Source of the DNA: Pseudomonas reactans
GTDB taxonomy: Bacteria > Pseudomonadota > Gammaproteobacteria > Pseudomonadales > Pseudomonadaceae
Length of the DNA stretch: 64,000 nt
Assembly: GCF_013385825.1 (NCBI RefSeq)
Contig: NZ_JACAPG010000014.1
Coordinates: 434,001-498,000 of the forward strand
Direction: 5' to 3'
Part shown: positions 7,916-16,502 of the stretch, piece by piece
Layout: every line of letters starts with the position of its first letter
Numbering within the stretch: position 1 is the first letter of the stretch
The notes under the pieces: model-generated
The model's database searches: none
What the model was told of the DNA's origin: nothing
Seen by the model: the letters and a program-made list of their open reading frames with translations, nothing else
Made by a program: the position numbers and the translations under genes

Positions 7916-8938
7916 CTAAACAGCTTCAACCTGCAATGCAACGCGCTCGCGGCACGGGCATTCGTCCATGTAGCGATGCGCTTCCACGAACTGATTGAAC
8001 GGAAACACCGTGGTTTTCAGCGGCACCAGCACGCGGTCGGCGGTGAGTTGGTTGATATCCCTGAGCGCCCGCTGCAAGGCGACCTGGTCCTGGATGATGC
8101 CCAGCTCAGGCTTGCCAGTGAAGTTGCCGATGCAGTGCACAAAGAACTGAATGTTCTTCTGAAACGCTGCACAGGCCGGGAACGGTGTCTGGTTGCCGCC
8201 CTGCAAGCCATACAGCACCAGGCTGCCACGCGGCGCCAATACATCGCCGAGCAACGACATCTGCGGGCCGCCCAAACCGTCGAACACCACGTCGACACCG
8301 CGGTTATCGGTGAACTTGTTGATTTGCATCAGCAGGTCCTGTTCTTCAGTGACGATGACTTTCTCGGCACCAAGGGACAGCAGGTATTCACGCTCATCAC
8401 TGTCTTTGGTCGCGGCAATCACCCGAACACCCAGGGCTTTGCCCAGTTGCACAAAGGATGGGCCGGCGCAGTGGCTGGCGTCAGTCACCAAGGCAAACTG
8501 CCCAGGTTTGACCCGCGCCAGATCAACGTAGGCAAAGTAGGCAATCAGCAGCGGCGTGTAGTGCACGCTCGCCTCGATAGGGCTCAACACATCCGGATAA
8601 CGGGTCAGGGCCGAACGGGGCAGGACGATCTGTTCGCCATACACCGGATAATCATTAGGGCTCTCGGCCGGAAAACTGGCCACCTTATCGCCCACTGCCA
8701 AATCATCCACGCCATCGCCTACGGCGACCACCACACCGGCCATTTCATGGCCAAGGCCGGACGGCAAGCGTGCATGGGAAGACGCCAGGTTCTGGCGCCA
8801 CAGAATGTCATACCAGCTGATGCCAATCGCTTCGACACGCACCTGCACTTCGCCCGGTGCGGGCTGCGCGGCTGCATGCTCTTCGCATTTGAGCACCTCG
8901 GCCGGACCAAACTTGTGAAAACGGATCGTGCGGGACAT
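7916..8938 (-). CDS. Zinc-type alcohol dehydrogenase/quinone oxidoreductase-like MDR protein
   Basis: Medium-chain dehydrogenase/reductase of 340 residues: an N-terminal GroES-like domain (GLGHEMAGVVVAVGDGVDDLAVGDKVA) and a Rossmann domain for NAD(P)H. The structural zinc Cys cluster is missing and the catalytic Cys position reads SWYDILWRQN, as in the quinone oxidoreductase branch, so it is probably zinc-independent. The start at MSRTIRFHKFG (8938) is chosen over an upstream in-frame ATG at 9013 because GAGG lies seven bases before it and the fold begins there. It is divergent from a LysR regulator gene 250 bases away, which probably controls it. Substrate unknown; reduction of quinones or enones is the usual activity. 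Confidence 0.85.
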   Translation of the reverse strand: MSRTIRFHKFGPAEVLKCEEHAAAQPAPGEVQVRVEAIGISWYDILWRQNLASSHARLPSGLGHEMAGVVVAVGDGVDDLAVGDKVASFPAESPNDYPVYGEQIVLPRSALTRYPDVLSPIEASVHYTPLLIAYFAYVDLARVKPGQFALVTDASHCAGPSFVQLGKALGVRVIAATKDSDEREYLLSLGAEKVIVTEEQDLLMQINKFTDNRGVDVVFDGLGGPQMSLLGDVLAPRGSLVLYGLQGGNQTPFPACAAFQKNIQFFVHCIGNFTGKPELGIIQDQVALQRALRDINQLTADRVLVPLKTTVFPFNQFVEAHRYMDECPCRERVALQVEAV

Positions 8939-9185
8939 CGCAAACCTCGTCAAAGTAACCTCTAATGCCATGAACTCTATCTGGGCTTTCCGGGTAAGAC
9001 CACCGGTCGCCATTAATAGTCGACATGCCTGTCATTGATTCCGCATGTGAGGAATAGACCTCAGCTATCGTAGGAAAACTCAATTATCCTGTGCAGAGTA
9101 CCAGCCTTTCCCCGTAAGATTCATGCCGGTCATTGTTTACATATGGCCGCTCTCGTCAAGTTTGCTGACTCTTCCAGGACACAAG

Positions 9186-10100
9186 ATGAACCGTAACGAC
9201 CTGCGTCGTGTCGACCTTAACCTCTTGATCGTATTCGAAACCTTGATGCATGAGCGCAGCGTGACCCGTGCCGCCGAGAAATTGTTCCTCGGCCAGCCGG
9301 CCATCAGCGCAGCGTTGTCACGCCTGCGCGGGCTGTTTGATGATCCGCTGTTCGTGCGCACCGGCCGCAGCATGGAGCCATCGGCCCGGGCGGTGGAAAT
9401 CTTCGCCCTGCTCTCCCCGGCCCTGGACTCCATTTCCACCGCCGTCAGCCGCGCCGCCGAGTTTGACCCGGCCACCAGCACCGCCGTGTTCCGCATCGGC
9501 CTGTCCGATGATGTTGAATTCGCGCTGCTGCCCCAACTGCTCAAACGCCTGCGTGCCGAAGCCCCGGGGATTGTGCTGGTGGTGCGTCGCGTCAACTACA
9601 TCCTGATGCCAGGCCTGCTGGCTTCCGGCGAAATTTCCATCGGCGTCAGCTACACCGCCGACCTGCCGGCCAACGCCAAGCGCAAAGTGTTGCGCCGCAG
9701 CCTGCCAAAACTGCTGCGCGCCGACAGCGTGCCGGGCTCCCTGAGCCTCGACGACTTCTGCGCCCGCCCCCATGCGCTGGTGTCGTTTGCTGGTGACTTG
9801 AGCGGGTTTATTGACGAAGAACTGGAAAAACTCGACCGCAAACGCCACGTGGTACTGGCCGTGCCCCAGTTCAACGGGTTGGGTACCTTGCTGGCAGGCA
9901 CGGATATTCTGGCGACCGTGCCGGACTATGCGGCCGAGGCGCTGACCTCGGCCGGTGGCTTGCGTGCGGAGGATCCGCCGTTGCCGGTGCGCAGCTTTGA
10001 GCTGCATATGGCGTGGCGGGGGTCTCAGGATAATGATCCGGGTGAGCGGTGGTTGAGGTCGCGGATTCAGATGTTTTTCGGAGACCCCGATAGCCTCTAG
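9186..10100 (+). CDS. LysR-type transcriptional regulator
   Basis: A 304-residue LysR regulator: winged helix-turn-helix at the N-terminus (LRRVDLNLLIVFETLMHERSVTRAAEKLFLGQPAISAALSRLRGLF) and an effector-binding domain similar to periplasmic binding folds. The start at 9186 (MNRNDLRR) has AGGA six bases upstream and fits the family's usual N-terminus; the longer frame from 9123 would add residues not found in the family. It is divergent from the MDR oxidoreductase gene, the classic arrangement for a LysR regulator and its target. The inducer cannot be told. Confidence 0.9.
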   Translation: MNRNDLRRVDLNLLIVFETLMHERSVTRAAEKLFLGQPAISAALSRLRGLFDDPLFVRTGRSMEPSARAVEIFALLSPALDSISTAVSRAAEFDPATSTAVFRIGLSDDVEFALLPQLLKRLRAEAPGIVLVVRRVNYILMPGLLASGEISIGVSYTADLPANAKRKVLRRSLPKLLRADSVPGSLSLDDFCARPHALVSFAGDLSGFIDEELEKLDRKRHVVLAVPQFNGLGTLLAGTDILATVPDYAAEALTSAGGLRAEDPPLPVRSFELHMAWRGSQDNDPGERWLRSRIQMFFGDPDSL

Positions 10101-10176
10101 TAAATGCTTGACCTCAGCTCCATGCCGCACCCACCTGTGCGTCCAACGAAATCAGAGCGCTTAGGCACATCTTCGT

Positions 10177-11166
10177 TTACGACGCATTAATACCCAGTGA
10201 TTTGCTCCTCCCGCCGTGCTTGAGCGTCGACGGGTTGATTCCGAACTGCTTACGAAACGCCGTCGCAAAATGACTGGCATTGGCGTAGCCCAGGTCCGAG
10301 GCGATGCGCATCACGGATTCATCGCCGCTCATCAAGCGGCTGCGTGCCTGGATCATGCGTGCTTGCTGGAATACGCCGTAGACACTGTTGAAAAACAGTT
10401 GCCGAAACCCGCGCGTCAGCTTGGGTTGGCTCAACCCGGACTCACGCGCCAACTCAGACAGGCTTGGCGCCTTGCCCAGGTCTTCAAGCAGACGCTCACG
10501 GGCACGCACCAGCCGTTGGCGGTCGGTGTTGCTGACGCGGCAGGTGCATTCGGCGTCCTGGCGTACTTCCAGGAACAAGCTCACCAGCGTAACGCTCTGC
10601 CCGTAAAGCCACAGGTTGCTGCGCGGCTGAGCTGTTGTCAGGCCAGCACCTTGGTCCATGGCGGCGCCTAGCAGGTGCGCAGTCGCGCTCATTTCGCCAC
10701 TGCGGTGACCATCGAGAAAGCAATGGTCACACGCCAGTGCTTTGTTTAGCAGTGGGTCGAGTTTCAGTTCCCATTGCTCAAGCACTTCAGGACGAATCAT
10801 CACGGTGATGTTATCGATCTCGCCGTGCTGGTGGTAAAGACCGTGGCGGCAACGACCAAAGCTGATGCTGCCCGCGCCCTCGTCAATCGCATAGCGCCGT
10901 TGCCGACGCCCCTCTTGAAAGCTGCACGAGGCCTTGCCTTTGAGCAGGTTGGTGAAGCTGAAATGGATGCAATCGCTGTCGTCCTGCAAGGGTAATTCGA
11001 TTGGCTGATCGAAGGTGCTTTGCCACCGCACGATGTCCAGCCCGTCCTGCAGCGACACGCGGGTGACGCGACAGTGCGCCCCTGGCCCGAGGTCGCATCC
11101 ATATCCTCCCGTAATGATTCGCGAGACCGGCATCGGCTCCCCTGCGCCTCCTTGAACGGCTGACAT
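10177..11166 (-). CDS. AraC-type siderophore regulator, PchR-like
   Basis: A 329-residue AraC/XylS regulator with the DNA-binding domain at the C-terminus (two HTH: LSELARESGLSQPKLTRGFRQLFFNSVYGVFQQARM and VMRIASDLGYANASHFATAFRKQFGINPSTLK). This layout, and its place beside the receptor and siderophore operons, matches PchR, which in P. aeruginosa activates pyochelin genes when the ferric siderophore enters the cell. The N-terminal 200 residues would bind the chelate. The ATG follows CAGGAG by seven bases. The divergent region carries both a PchR-box-like element and a strong Fur box, so the gene is probably iron-repressed and self-regulated. The effector is expected to be the product of this cluster, not pyochelin. 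Confidence 0.85.
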   Translation of the reverse strand: MSAVQGGAGEPMPVSRIITGGYGCDLGPGAHCRVTRVSLQDGLDIVRWQSTFDQPIELPLQDDSDCIHFSFTNLLKGKASCSFQEGRRQRRYAIDEGAGSISFGRCRHGLYHQHGEIDNITVMIRPEVLEQWELKLDPLLNKALACDHCFLDGHRSGEMSATAHLLGAAMDQGAGLTTAQPRSNLWLYGQSVTLVSLFLEVRQDAECTCRVSNTDRQRLVRARERLLEDLGKAPSLSELARESGLSQPKLTRGFRQLFFNSVYGVFQQARMIQARSRLMSGDESVMRIASDLGYANASHFATAFRKQFGINPSTLKHGGRSKSLGINAS

Positions 11167-11185
11167 CGTAAATCTCCTGGCTGAC

Positions 11186-11217
11186 CGGATACGGCTCGAA
11201 TCAGATCACATCGGGGT
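11186..11217 (+). promoter_or_regulatory. PchR-box-like element, copy 1
   Basis: A 32-base element with the pattern CGGATACGG-N9-GAT-N3-ATC-N-GGGT. The same pattern with the same internal spacing occurs only once more in the intergenic regions I compared, upstream of the NRPS operon (20596-20627). Pyochelin PchR boxes are also about 32 bases long. It lies between the regulator and receptor genes, just upstream of a Fur box. Confidence 0.6.
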
Positions 11218-11230
11218 GGAAGTGTGCAAT

Positions 11231-11245
11231 TGATAATTATTAGCA
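11231..11245. promoter_or_regulatory. Fur box between the pchR-like and receptor genes
   Basis: TGATAATTATTAGCA matches the Fur 7-1-7 consensus (TGATAAT-N-ATTATCA) at 13 of 14 positions. It lies in the 163-base divergent region, where it could repress both the regulator and the receptor gene under iron-replete conditions. It is followed by TAGCATCT, shared with the NRPS promoter. Confidence 0.8.
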
Positions 11246-11329
11246 TCTGGCGCGCTGCACAGGCTCCGCCAAATCGCCGCTGCCACCCCGCAACGCGCGC
11301 CGATCAGAATCCTCAGTCAAGGTCCCATC

Positions 11330-13453
11330 ATGTCTGCACGATGCAACACGACGGCTACCCGCCAATCTTGCTACAAACGTAATACTATAACAATAGCCAT
11401 GAGTTTGACACTGGCCAATTCGGCGCTCGCCACCGCCACCAGCGAGCCTGTGCAACTGCCGGCCTCGACGGTGACTGCGCGCATGGAGCAGGAAGACCCG
11501 AAGGAAGTGCCCATCAGCCTCAGCGTGATCAGCGGCGAGCAACTGCGCACCCAGCGGCTCGACACGCTGGAAAGCGCACTGCGCAACACGTCCGGGGTCA
11601 GCGTCAATTCGTCCGGGGGGCCGAATGACTTCAATGTACTGATCCGTGGCGTCGGCTCGCTGTACCAGATGTCGATGGATGACAGCTCGGTGGCGTTCAA
11701 TATCGACGGTGTGCCCGTGTCGTCGCGAAGCCTCGGTTTCGGCACCCTCGACGTCGATCGTATCGAAGTGCTCAAGGCGCCTCAGGGCACGTTGTCCGGT
11801 GCGATTGGCCAGGCGGGCGCGGTGAATATCACCACGCGCCAACCTACCCGCGAACTCGAAGGTTATGTGCGCGGCGAAGTGGGCCAGGAAGGCCAGTTCC
11901 TCACTGAAGGCGCCATCGGGGGTCCGATCAGCGACAGCCTCAGCGGTCGCCTGGCTGTGCGTCGTGCCGGCTATGACAGCTGGATCGACAACGACCAGAC
12001 TAACCACCCCATCACCAAGCCGCGTAACGAAGCCTACCGAGGCAGCCTGCTGTGGGACCTCAACGATGACACCCATGTGTTAGTCAGCGCCGAACGCCAG
12101 AAAACCGAGCGCGCCACCAACTCCCTGGTGTTGCGCCCTTACGGCAGCGACCCCAGCCTGGACCTGACCCCAGGCCTGTTCGACGACAACTACAAGACCA
12201 CCGAGCGCTATACGCTCAAGGTCGATCACGACTTCGCCAACAGTCGCCTGACCTCCACCACCGCCACCGGCACCGCCGACTTCGAAGGCCTGATCGCCTA
12301 CGACAGCAAACTCATGGGCGCCCTGTACGGCACTCCCAGCGAATTCTGGGTGGTGGACAAATCCTTCGAGCGCAGCTGGAGCCAGGACCTGCACCTGAGC
12401 TCGCTGCCCGACTCCGAGGTGTTCTGGGTGGCGGGCCTCGCCGCCAGCCGCAACGAGCGCAGCTACGACACGCCGCGCAACACCTACGGCACCTCCGGCG
12501 CCAAATACCGTGACTTCACCACCACCACCTACGCCGGCTACGGCGAAGTCACCTTTCCCCTCACGGAGCGTCTGAAACTCACCACCGGCTATCGCCACTC
12601 CTGGGACCGCAAGACCTACGACGGCCAGTACTTCTCTGGCAGCAGTGCGGTGCAAGACTCCCGCAAGCTGACCGACGACTATGGCACCGGCCGCGTCGCC
12701 CTGAGCTACGCCGTCACGCCGCAAACCAACGTCTACGTACAACTGGCGCGGGGCTATAAATCCGGTGGTTTCAATGACTATGCCTCGCAGGTCACCGACA
12801 GCGAGCCCTACAAGGCCGCCGTCAGCAAAGCCGCGGAACTGGGCTTCAAGAGTGAAACCGAAGACCGTCGCGGCAGCCTCAACGGTGCCCTGTTCTTCAC
12901 CCGCGTACACGACGATCACCTGCTCGGCTACGACGCAGCAACCTTCGCCACCAATGCCTTCAACGCCGACACCCGCACCCGTGGTGCCGAATTGGAAGGC
13001 AGTTGGCGCTTCGATTACGGCCTGACCCTGGCCGCCAGCGCCACCTACCTCGATGCCAAGATCACCAGCGGCGTGCAAGGCATCCAGGCCGGTGACGTGG
13101 CTGCCGGCAACCGCACCCCGGATGTTCCGCGCTGGAGCGGCAACTTCAACGCCAGCTGGAAACACCCACTGGGCACCTTCGCCAGCCTCGGCGAAACCAC
13201 CCTCAACACCAGCCTGAACTATCACTGGGTGGGCGAGCGCGCAGCCGACCCGCAAAACCATTTCAACCTGGACAACTACGAGAAACTCGACCTGCGCGCG
13301 GGCCTGGAAAGCAAGTTCGGCGAAGTCTATGCCTTCGCCGACAACCTGCTGAACCAGACCTACGACACCTACGGTTTCTACAGTGACCCGGTGGCCTACG
13401 GTGCACCGGCACGCCGCCGTACCTTGGGCGTGGGCTACACCTATCAGTTCTGA
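11330..13453 (+). CDS. TonB-dependent siderophore receptor 1 (FyuA/FetA-like)
   Basis: Outer-membrane ferric-siderophore receptor of 707 residues. A signal peptide (TITIAMSLTLANSALATA) precedes a plug domain with LRTQRLDTLESALRNTSGVSV, a RIEVLKAPQGTLSG stretch and the ITTRQP motif; the C-terminus ends in YTYQF, the aromatic end expected for a beta-barrel. The sequence style (MSMDDSSVAFNIDGVPV, APQGTLSG, NITTRQPT) is that of the FyuA yersiniabactin-receptor group. It is clearly paralogous to the receptor at 14322-16469, with aligned motifs along its length. In this copy the usual GPQGTLLGRNSEAG reads APQGTLSGAIGQAG. It is preceded by the PchR-box-like and Fur sites and should import the ferric product of the neighbouring NRPS operon. 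Confidence 0.9.
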   Translation: MSARCNTTATRQSCYKRNTITIAMSLTLANSALATATSEPVQLPASTVTARMEQEDPKEVPISLSVISGEQLRTQRLDTLESALRNTSGVSVNSSGGPNDFNVLIRGVGSLYQMSMDDSSVAFNIDGVPVSSRSLGFGTLDVDRIEVLKAPQGTLSGAIGQAGAVNITTRQPTRELEGYVRGEVGQEGQFLTEGAIGGPISDSLSGRLAVRRAGYDSWIDNDQTNHPITKPRNEAYRGSLLWDLNDDTHVLVSAERQKTERATNSLVLRPYGSDPSLDLTPGLFDDNYKTTERYTLKVDHDFANSRLTSTTATGTADFEGLIAYDSKLMGALYGTPSEFWVVDKSFERSWSQDLHLSSLPDSEVFWVAGLAASRNERSYDTPRNTYGTSGAKYRDFTTTTYAGYGEVTFPLTERLKLTTGYRHSWDRKTYDGQYFSGSSAVQDSRKLTDDYGTGRVALSYAVTPQTNVYVQLARGYKSGGFNDYASQVTDSEPYKAAVSKAAELGFKSETEDRRGSLNGALFFTRVHDDHLLGYDAATFATNAFNADTRTRGAELEGSWRFDYGLTLAASATYLDAKITSGVQGIQAGDVAAGNRTPDVPRWSGNFNASWKHPLGTFASLGETTLNTSLNYHWVGERAADPQNHFNLDNYEKLDLRAGLESKFGEVYAFADNLLNQTYDTYGFYSDPVAYGAPARRRTLGVGYTYQF

Positions 13454-13466
13454 CCCCACCCCTCAC

Positions 13467-13566
13467 TGTAGGAGCGAGCTTGCTGGCGAAGAACGCTCAG
13501 ACACCGCATTTGTTCTGGATGCGTGCGTCATCGTTGACGCTCTTCGCGAGCAAGCTCGCTCCTACA
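13467..13566. repeat. REPIN 1 of the RAYT cluster
   Basis: TGTAGGAGCGAGCTTGCTGG at 13467 and the inverse ending at 13566 (CAAGCTCGCTCCTACA) form an inverted REP doublet of the GTAGGAGCGAGCTTGCTCGCG class, starting 13 bases after the receptor 1 stop. Confidence 0.85.
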
Positions 13567-13658
13567 GGGTCGGGACATATCTGGTACTACTGTTTAAACG
13601 GCAATAGACGCTGATGGCTCCTACCGTTTCTCTTCCATCCACAGAAGAGGACGAAGGA

Positions 13659-14117
13659 ATGTCCACCCAGCAAAACGCACATCGCCTGCGCTTAGGTCGC
13701 TACTCCGAAAATGGCCGTATTTACCTGCTTACCGCTGTTACCCACCAACGACAACGAATCTTTCAGGATTGGCGCATCGGTCGGCTACTGGTCAGCGAAT
13801 TCAGGCGAGCCCAAGTAGACGGCGAGGCAACTTCACTGGCCTGGGTCATCATGCCGGATCATTTTCACTGGCTGGTCGAGTTGCACAACGGTGATTTGCC
13901 GAGGTTGATGCGAATAACCAAATCGCGAAGTGCACGAACGATCAATGCAGTGAGGGGCTTCCATGGAGCGCTTTGGCAGAAGGGCTACTTTGATCGGGCA
14001 TTACGTCGAGAGGACGACATGAAGGCCATGGCCCGCTATATCATCGCCAATCCTTTGCGCGCTGGTCTGGTCGAGCACATCGGTCAGTACCCATTGTGGG
14101 ATGCGATCTGGCTCTAG
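13659..14117 (+). CDS. REP-associated tyrosine transposase (RAYT)
   Basis: A single-copy, domesticated IS200/IS605-like Y1 transposase thought to mobilise REP sequences. The 152-residue protein starts with the typical HRLRLGRYSENGRIYLLTAVTHQR, carries the HUH metal-binding motif in MPDHFHWLVEL, and has the expected C-terminal region GALWQKGYFDRALRREDD followed by MARYIIANPLRAGL with the candidate catalytic tyrosines. The start at 13659 has AGAGG eight bases upstream; a longer in-frame start at 13614 exists but lacks a good Shine-Dalgarno sequence. The gene is flanked by REPINs of one class on both sides, the usual RAYT arrangement, and its stop codon lies within a REP sequence. Confidence 0.92.
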   Translation: MSTQQNAHRLRLGRYSENGRIYLLTAVTHQRQRIFQDWRIGRLLVSEFRRAQVDGEATSLAWVIMPDHFHWLVELHNGDLPRLMRITKSRSARTINAVRGFHGALWQKGYFDRALRREDDMKAMARYIIANPLRAGLVEHIGQYPLWDAIWL

Positions 14118-14192
14118 GCGCGAGCTTGCTAGCCGGACAACCTGATATATCTTGGTGCCTGGGCGCTCTTCGCGAGCAAGCTCGCTCCTACA
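14113..14192. repeat. REPIN 2, overlapping the RAYT stop codon
   Basis: A diverged REP (TAGGCGCGAGCTTGCTAGCC, from 14115) faces an intact inverse REP at 14169-14192. The RAYT stop codon TAG at 14115-14117 is the start of the first REP. Confidence 0.75.
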
Positions 14193-14215
14193 GTGTGAAC
14201 GGGCAGCTCCCCTCT

Positions 14216-14315
14216 TGTAGGAGCGAGCTTGCTCGCGAAAAACGTCAACGTTCACGCGGGCAGCCAGATTACTAGCGGAGCCTGGGCAATCTTCGCGAGC
14301 AAGTTCGCTCCTACA
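14216..14315. repeat. REPIN 3 of the RAYT cluster
   Basis: TGTAGGAGCGAGCTTGCTCG at 14216 and an inverse copy ending at 14315 that has one base change in the core (GAGCAAGTTCGC). It ends six bases before the stop codon of receptor 2. Confidence 0.85.
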
Positions 14316-14321
14316 GGTCGG

Positions 14322-16469
14322 TCAGAACTGGTAGCTATACCCCACGCCTGCCGACCGCCCGCGCCCCGGCATGCCAGTCAACACCTGGTCGGTGGAGTAC
14401 GAGCCGTACAGGTCGTAGCGTGCATCCAGCAGGTTGTCGCCCCACAGGTAGACCTCCGAACCGCCACTCTCCAGGCCCAGGTGCAGGTCCAGTTTGGCGT
14501 AGCCCTTGAGGTCGTAGTGGTTCTGCGGGTCGGCCGGGCGATTTTTCTGTACGCGGTAATTGAGCAAGGTGTTCAGGCGTGGCGCCGGCAACCCGAGCAA
14601 GGCCCCCAGGTTTTTTTGCCAGGCGACGCTGAAGTTGCCGCTCCACAGCGGCACATCCGGCACGCGGCTGCCCGCTGCCACGTCACCGCCGGACACGCCC
14701 GGCGCATCCGACGTCACCACCGCATTGGTGTAGCTCACGGCACTGCCCAAGGTCAGTTCATCGGTGACGTGCCAGGTGGTCGACAGCTCGGCGCCCTTGC
14801 TGCGGGTGTCGGCATTCACCGCGCTGACCGCCAGGGTGTTGAAGTCGTAGCCCAGCAGGTGGTCGTCCTGTACACGTGTGATGAACAACGCGCCTTCCAG
14901 GCTCAACTCGCCCCCGGGGCTTTCATGCTTGAAACCCAGCTCGGCGGAATTCACCTTGGCGGCCTTGTAGGGCTCGCTGTCCTTGATCGACGTGGCGTAG
15001 TCGTTGAACCCCGCCGATTTGTAGCCCCGTGACAGCACCGCATACACATTGGTCTGCGGCGTCAGCGCGTAGCTCAGCGCCACGCGCCCGGTGCTGTAGT
15101 TGTCCTGCAAACGCCGGCTGTCGCTGACCTGTGCGCCACCACTGGAATAATCGGCACCATAGGTCTTGCGGTCCCAGGTGTGGCGCAGGCCAGTGGTGAG
15201 CTTCCAGTCTTCGGCAATCGGGTACGTCACCTCGCCATAGGCCGCATAACTGTTGGTGCTGAAATCGCGCATCTGCTGCGCGCCATTGGTGAAGTTGTTG
15301 GAATCGAAACTGCGCTCGGAGCGCGACAAGTTGAGCCCCGTCACCCAAAACACATCGGCATCCGCCAGTGATCCCAGACGCAGGTCCTGACTCCACACGC
15401 GCTCATGGGCCGAGTCTTCGATCAGGTATTCGAACGGGGAACCATACAACGCCCGCGTGATGTTGCGATCGTAGCCTTTGACGGCATTGAAGTCGGTGCT
15501 GGTGTAGGCGCTGATCGAGGTGATGCGCGACTGCGCCAGATCGTGGTTGAGTTCGAAGGAGTAACGCTCGTTGGTCTTCTGGTTGCCATCGAAGGTACCA
15601 GGCGTGTAGTCCAGGCTCGGGCGATTGCCAAACGGACGCAACAGCTCCAGGCCCGCATAGTGCTCGGCGCGCTGGCGCTCGGCGGTCAAAAGGCCGGTGG
15701 TGCCCTGGTCGTTGTCCCACAGCAGGCTGCCGCGCAGAGCGAGGTCCCGGGGTTTGGTCAGCGGGTCGCCGTCCTGTTGGTCATCGACCCAGTTATCAAA
15801 GCCGCTGCGCCGTACCGCGATACGCCCGGCCAGCGCGTCAGTCAACGGCCCGCCCACGGCGCCTTCCGTCATGAACTGGCCTTGGTTGCCGACTTCGCCG
15901 CGCACATACCCCTCCAGCTCGCGCGTCGGTTTGCGGGTGGTGACGTTGATTGCGCCTGCCTCGCTGTTGCGCCCCAGCAAGGTGCCCTGCGGGCCCTTGA
16001 GCACCTCCACCTGCTGCACGTCGAGCGTCGCCAACGCCGCATTGCGCACTGACATCGGCACGCCGTCCACATTCAACACCACCGAGCCGTCATCCATGCT
16101 CATCTGGTTCAGCGACCCGACCCCGCGAATACGCACATTGGCGTCATTGGCACCGCCCCAGGAGTTCATATCCACCCCCGGCGTGGTGCGCAGCGCGTCT
16201 TCCAGGGTGCGTAGGCGCCGGGTCTCGAGGGTTTTCCCATCGATTACCGAGAGGCCAAAGGGGATGTCCTTGGCACTCTCCTGACTCAGGCGCGCGCTGA
16301 CCGTCAGCGGTGCCAGTTCGATGGCCTCCGCGGGGGCCTGCGGCTGATAGTCAGCGGCATAGGCCGTACACATCTGGCTGGACAAGCCCAGCGCCATGGC
16401 CTGGGTCAGGACGTTGGCCCGCCAGCCGAGGGGACGGCGCAGCGGTTGGATAAACAGTGCAGATGACAT
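14322..16469 (-). CDS. TonB-dependent siderophore receptor 2 (FyuA/FetA-like)
   Basis: Outer-membrane receptor of 715 residues, paralogous to receptor 1 across the whole length (shared LEDALR/LESALR, MSMDDxSVxxNxDGVP, PTRELEGYVRGEVG, TPQTNVY...RGYKS, final YQF). A signal peptide ending near AYAAD precedes the plug. This copy keeps the canonical GPQGTLLGRNSEAGAINVTTRKP plug motif. It is the third gene of a minus-strand operon with the ABC ATPase and permease (33-base gap after the permease), divergent from the NRPS operon. Two receptors for one cluster could serve different chelate forms (methylated, oxidised or opposite stereochemistry), or one could take up a foreign relative; this is inference. 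Confidence 0.9.
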   Translation of the reverse strand: MSSALFIQPLRRPLGWRANVLTQAMALGLSSQMCTAYAADYQPQAPAEAIELAPLTVSARLSQESAKDIPFGLSVIDGKTLETRRLRTLEDALRTTPGVDMNSWGGANDANVRIRGVGSLNQMSMDDGSVVLNVDGVPMSVRNAALATLDVQQVEVLKGPQGTLLGRNSEAGAINVTTRKPTRELEGYVRGEVGNQGQFMTEGAVGGPLTDALAGRIAVRRSGFDNWVDDQQDGDPLTKPRDLALRGSLLWDNDQGTTGLLTAERQRAEHYAGLELLRPFGNRPSLDYTPGTFDGNQKTNERYSFELNHDLAQSRITSISAYTSTDFNAVKGYDRNITRALYGSPFEYLIEDSAHERVWSQDLRLGSLADADVFWVTGLNLSRSERSFDSNNFTNGAQQMRDFSTNSYAAYGEVTYPIAEDWKLTTGLRHTWDRKTYGADYSSGGAQVSDSRRLQDNYSTGRVALSYALTPQTNVYAVLSRGYKSAGFNDYATSIKDSEPYKAAKVNSAELGFKHESPGGELSLEGALFITRVQDDHLLGYDFNTLAVSAVNADTRSKGAELSTTWHVTDELTLGSAVSYTNAVVTSDAPGVSGGDVAAGSRVPDVPLWSGNFSVAWQKNLGALLGLPAPRLNTLLNYRVQKNRPADPQNHYDLKGYAKLDLHLGLESGGSEVYLWGDNLLDARYDLYGSYSTDQVLTGMPGRGRSAGVGYSYQF

Positions 16470-16502
16470 GACAAAGCTCCAAAAGGCAGGGATGGTTCGA
16501 AT

